This document shows, piece after piece, positions 61,401 to 64,000 of a stretch of 64,000 nucleotides of DNA; position 1 is the stretch's first letter, and each line of letters starts with the position of its first letter. Source of the stretch: Clostridiales bacterium UBA4039 (GTDB lineage Bacteria > Bacillota > Clostridia > Lachnospirales > Vallitaleaceae); assembly GCA_002382805.1 (NCBI GenBank), contig DGAD01000004.1, positions 16,723 through 80,722 of the forward strand, read 5' to 3'. The notes under the pieces were generated by a model. It ran no database searches. It saw only the letters and a list, made by a program, of their open reading frames with translations, and was not told the DNA's origin. The position numbers were made by a program, and so were the translations under genes.

Positions 61401-63806
61401 TTAGTACTTTACATCAAACATATGAAAGGCTAGAACCGAGTCATTCATCGCTTTGGCTAAAGCAAAACATTTTTCCGGTTGTGTGTGTTTAGTGGATACT
61501 ATGCTATAGTTAAATTGATAGAATCCACCTAGAGATGCTTTGAAGTTGGTTTCCCAAAAATTATTCATCACCCACGAATATATAAAGTCCACATTGTTCA
61601 CCTGGGCTTCTTTCGCTAATTTTATAGGATGCGCTTTTATCGTTCCCATGGAAACTAACGGAGTATCCGGCGTAAGCACCATTATGGATGCATCTTTTCC
61701 AATCATAGCAATGCCATTTTGAATACTATAAAACTCTATGCAGCTTCCCGGCAATTGATCAACTCTTGGGCGAAAAGCCACGCCGGACTTGTCCATCCAT
61801 ATTTCTTCTTCCAAACCGGCTGTGAGCGGCAATGCCAGGTACAGATTTTCCGGTTCCCAAACACTCGTCTTATGTATTCTTAGCTCAACATCAATTTTGG
61901 GCAGATGCATATACCCCGTTAAAATAACGTCACATAATGTTGTCCCTTGTAATTCATAGGACAGCTTTAGGCGTCCCAACACATCACCTTGTTCAAGCAC
62001 CTCTATCTTCTTAAGCTTTCCTGCATGCCGTTGGGTGCCGGTATCCTTTCGGTTGCGTCCCATCACTCGTCTTTGCTCGCATGGGTCTAGCGTATAAGGT
62101 GTGACCTCATAGATTGGTGTAAATACGTTATATTCTTTCTCTTCATGAATAAGTTCACACATCGTTTCTTTATTCACCAAGGAAATTATGCCATCCTCTT
62201 CATCAAATGCCATAGAAAAATACGGTGTCTCTAATTGATAAGGTGTTACCTTTAATGGACAATCGCTTGTTGGGGCATATAAGTCAGCGATTCTATCGCT
62301 GCCGTCATTTGCCGACATACCCGGTGCGTGAAGTGACGGTGATTTTTTTTCAATAACACGATACGTTTTCATTTGTTTCGGTTCTAATTGTGCTAAAAAA
62401 TTAATTTCAAAACCACGAGGGATTCTTACACATTGATAGGGCACAATATGTCCTGTCTCTTCTTCAACAATATCAAAGCATTCATGGGAAAAAAGAATCT
62501 CTAAGTTTACCTTTGCAATCTCAGATACCTTGACGTCATGAGGGTTAACCACCTTAAAACGGTAATCGTTATTCATGCGCACCTCTGTTTCACCATAGGA
62601 TGCGTTGAGTTGATCTATGGCGCGACTTGTCGCTTCATCCGCTAAGCTCGCATACATATTCTTCCTTTGATCTAGATTATTCACTTGTGGATGCCATGGC
62701 TCAATAATGGATGAAGAGTATCCCCATGTATGCTCGGAGTAGAACATTAGGTTGTACCTTGCTGTCTCCATAACATCTGGATCAATAATCTCTCGATTTG
62801 GATCAAGCCGTTCACAGATGTTGTATTTTCTCTGTGCTTGTCGATAGTGCTTAACGGTATTGGGCGTTGAACCAATCCCATCTGCCCACCAATCTGTCCA
62901 GTCACCTTTAAACGTTTCAATTGTACTCTCATGCTTACGGACATAGGCAAATAATTCTTCTAGCGTGACCATTTTAATTTTTATTGCCTTGCCATGCTTC
63001 TCATTAAATGCTTGAATAAAGTTATAGATGGCCTCGTTAGGCGGCGCATTGTCTGTCATAAGCCCTGATACTGTAATCGGAACAAAATCATAAGCATATC
63101 CATCTTCACGTAGCTTTTCAACATATCTATAGATTCTTTGTTCTGCTAGTTCAAACGGTGGAATCTTTTCATTTTGCAGACCATCCCTAACCATATAATT
63201 TCCAATATTGGACTGTACAAGCCCCAAGTCATTTCCAATATTATAATGTTCCCCTAGCCACACCAATATTTTTCTTCCACTTGGTGCTTCCCAGAAAAAC
63301 GGTCGTTGTTTTTTATTCGTCGGATAAAATCCATGATGTGTATGTAATGCTGAATAAAAGTTAGAAATCCCCGCATCCAACAAGGCATCTGGATACCCCC
63401 ATCCATAACCATTGATGTCTGCCGTCATTGCACATGTTAGGTTTAATCCCAATCCATCCATTTTTTCTACAGCTTTGTGGAGCGTCTGTTGATGTATCGT
63501 CTCATGTAACAGATCCGTGCAGTTAAGATAGTTGCCGGATACACCTATCTTTCCTTCCTTCACATATTTGATAAAATCATCAATATATTCTTGCGTTGTG
63601 TTATCTAGGAATTTTTCTACACACCAAAAGCTTTCACACGTCCATTTAAAGGGTTCCTGTTGTTGATTGGGCGCCTGAGCATTAAGAATATCAATAACTC
63701 GTTCAATATACTTAATATGGTGCCACTCAATTTTCTCCTGTCGATCTGTATACCCAATGTCGGTATGTGAATGATGAATGACTAATAACTCCATTGTTTT
63801 TTCCAT
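61401..63806 (-). CDS. Divergent GH38-type glycosidase
   Basis: An 801-residue cytoplasmic protein. The N-terminus has a GH38 metal motif 'IHHSHTDIGYTDRQEKIEW' (His14, Asp16), and 'CAMTADINGYGWGYPDALLD' supplies the probable nucleophile Asp130. Later 'FYSEHTWGYSSSI' carries the His that usually completes the zinc site. It is shorter than the other GH38 (1040 residues) and lacks its N-terminal beta domain, so it belongs to a different subgroup whose substrate is uncertain. The ATG at 63806 follows GGGAGG. A 117-nt gap separates it from the UroD-family gene downstream, with only a weak TATACT element in it. Confidence 0.78.
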   Translation of the reverse strand: MEKTMELLVIHHSHTDIGYTDRQEKIEWHHIKYIERVIDILNAQAPNQQQEPFKWTCESFWCVEKFLDNTTQEYIDDFIKYVKEGKIGVSGNYLNCTDLLHETIHQQTLHKAVEKMDGLGLNLTCAMTADINGYGWGYPDALLDAGISNFYSALHTHHGFYPTNKKQRPFFWEAPSGRKILVWLGEHYNIGNDLGLVQSNIGNYMVRDGLQNEKIPPFELAEQRIYRYVEKLREDGYAYDFVPITVSGLMTDNAPPNEAIYNFIQAFNEKHGKAIKIKMVTLEELFAYVRKHESTIETFKGDWTDWWADGIGSTPNTVKHYRQAQRKYNICERLDPNREIIDPDVMETARYNLMFYSEHTWGYSSSIIEPWHPQVNNLDQRKNMYASLADEATSRAIDQLNASYGETEVRMNNDYRFKVVNPHDVKVSEIAKVNLEILFSHECFDIVEEETGHIVPYQCVRIPRGFEINFLAQLEPKQMKTYRVIEKKSPSLHAPGMSANDGSDRIADLYAPTSDCPLKVTPYQLETPYFSMAFDEEDGIISLVNKETMCELIHEEKEYNVFTPIYEVTPYTLDPCEQRRVMGRNRKDTGTQRHAGKLKKIEVLEQGDVLGRLKLSYELQGTTLCDVILTGYMHLPKIDVELRIHKTSVWEPENLYLALPLTAGLEEEIWMDKSGVAFRPRVDQLPGSCIEFYSIQNGIAMIGKDASIMVLTPDTPLVSMGTIKAHPIKLAKEAQVNNVDFIYSWVMNNFWETNFKASLGGFYQFNYSIVSTKHTQPEKCFALAKAMNDSVLAFHMFDVKY

Positions 63807-63954
63807 AATTTTCCTCCCAAGATATATCTGTATTATTGCTTACCCATATACTCTTCCAATATATTATGATTATTCTCGGGTGTATATATAAAAAACCTTT
63901 AGTTTAATGTAAAATGTTTAGAAGTATTTACTTTCGAGTACTTTGTATTACCCT

Positions 63955-63983
63955 TTGACATTACAGGAGAATTGAATTATAAT
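63955..63983 (+). promoter_or_regulatory. Perfect consensus sigma-A promoter firing out of the window
   Basis: TTGACA (63955-63960), exactly 17 bp, TATAAT (63978-63983) on the plus strand. It points rightwards, divergent from the GH38-type gene, so a plus-strand gene should begin just beyond 64000. Confidence 0.8.
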
Positions 63984-64000
63984 CAGGACCACTAGCTTAG

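Noticed and set aside
63901..63920. Third copy of the YesN-type element upstream of the GH38-type gene
   Set aside because: AGTTTAATGTAAAATGTTTA is similar only if a gap is allowed, and the spacing to a TATAAT-like box differs, so it may be chance in AT-rich DNA.
1..64000. tRNA, rRNA, CRISPR arrays, insertion sequences, phage genes or toxin-antitoxin pairs
   Set aside because: I looked for clover-leaf, repeat-spacer, transposase and integrase patterns by eye and saw none; a covariance-model search was not possible here.

Overview
The window looks like a chromosomal piece from an anaerobic, low-GC, Gram-positive bacterium of the Clostridia, probably Lachnospirales. No rRNA marker is present, so this rests on gene content: a SigI-type sigma factor, copper-amine-oxidase-like 'stalk' domain secreted proteins, many lipoprotein-dependent sugar ABC importers without their own ATPase, YesM/YesN-type regulation, corrinoid methyltransferase parts, and strong AGGAGG ribosome sites. 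I saw no tRNA, rRNA, CRISPR array, insertion sequence or phage gene.

Layout. (1) 1-3292: start of an rsgI-like gene cut by the window edge, sigI, a secreted stalk/X2 protein, a DUF6544-like protein and an autoregulated MarR repressor. (2) 3379-12992: an alpha-glucoside operon, GH13 - binding protein - two permeases - GH15-like - GH31, headed by a LacI regulator. An almost palindromic operator lies in front of both the regulator and the operon; the content suggests isomalto-oligosaccharide use. (3) 13099-22721: general genes: aldose epimerase, membrane protein, small conserved protein, glucose-6-phosphate isomerase, PdaA-like deacetylase, EamA transporter, TerB/DnaJ protein, and a c-di-GMP enzyme overlapping an ErcA-like iron alcohol dehydrogenase. 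(4) 22769-31070: a maltodextrin system: phosphorylase, binding protein, two permeases, MalQ and a LacI regulator, with clustered TAACGTT-type operators. (5) 31191-32670: a secreted stalk protein and the 3' remnant of a short-chain dehydrogenase gene.

(6) 32735-39929 is a corrinoid methyl-transfer module: CobW-like GTPase, reductive activator, UroD-type methyltransferase fused to a thioredoxin-like domain, two corrinoid proteins and a PocR/AraC regulator. (7) 40004-63806 is a glycan locus: UroD-like protein, GH130 phosphorylase, binding protein, YesM/YesN two-component system, GH38 mannosidase, three AraC regulators, two more UroD-like proteins, two Cys-type sulfatases, DUF624 protein, two permeases and a second GH38-type enzyme. 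The binding protein (42286-43779) and the permeases (54899-56748) are 11 kb apart but share a 36-bp promoter-proximal element at identical distance from TATAAT. This suggests one split transporter controlled by the YesM/YesN pair between them.

My main hypothesis is that regions 6 and 7 work together to dismantle a sulfated, possibly O-methylated mannose-containing glycan: sulfatases remove sulfate, GH38/GH130 cleave mannosides, and the UroD-type/corrinoid system removes methyl groups without oxygen. This is inference from gene neighbourhood and needs biochemical proof.
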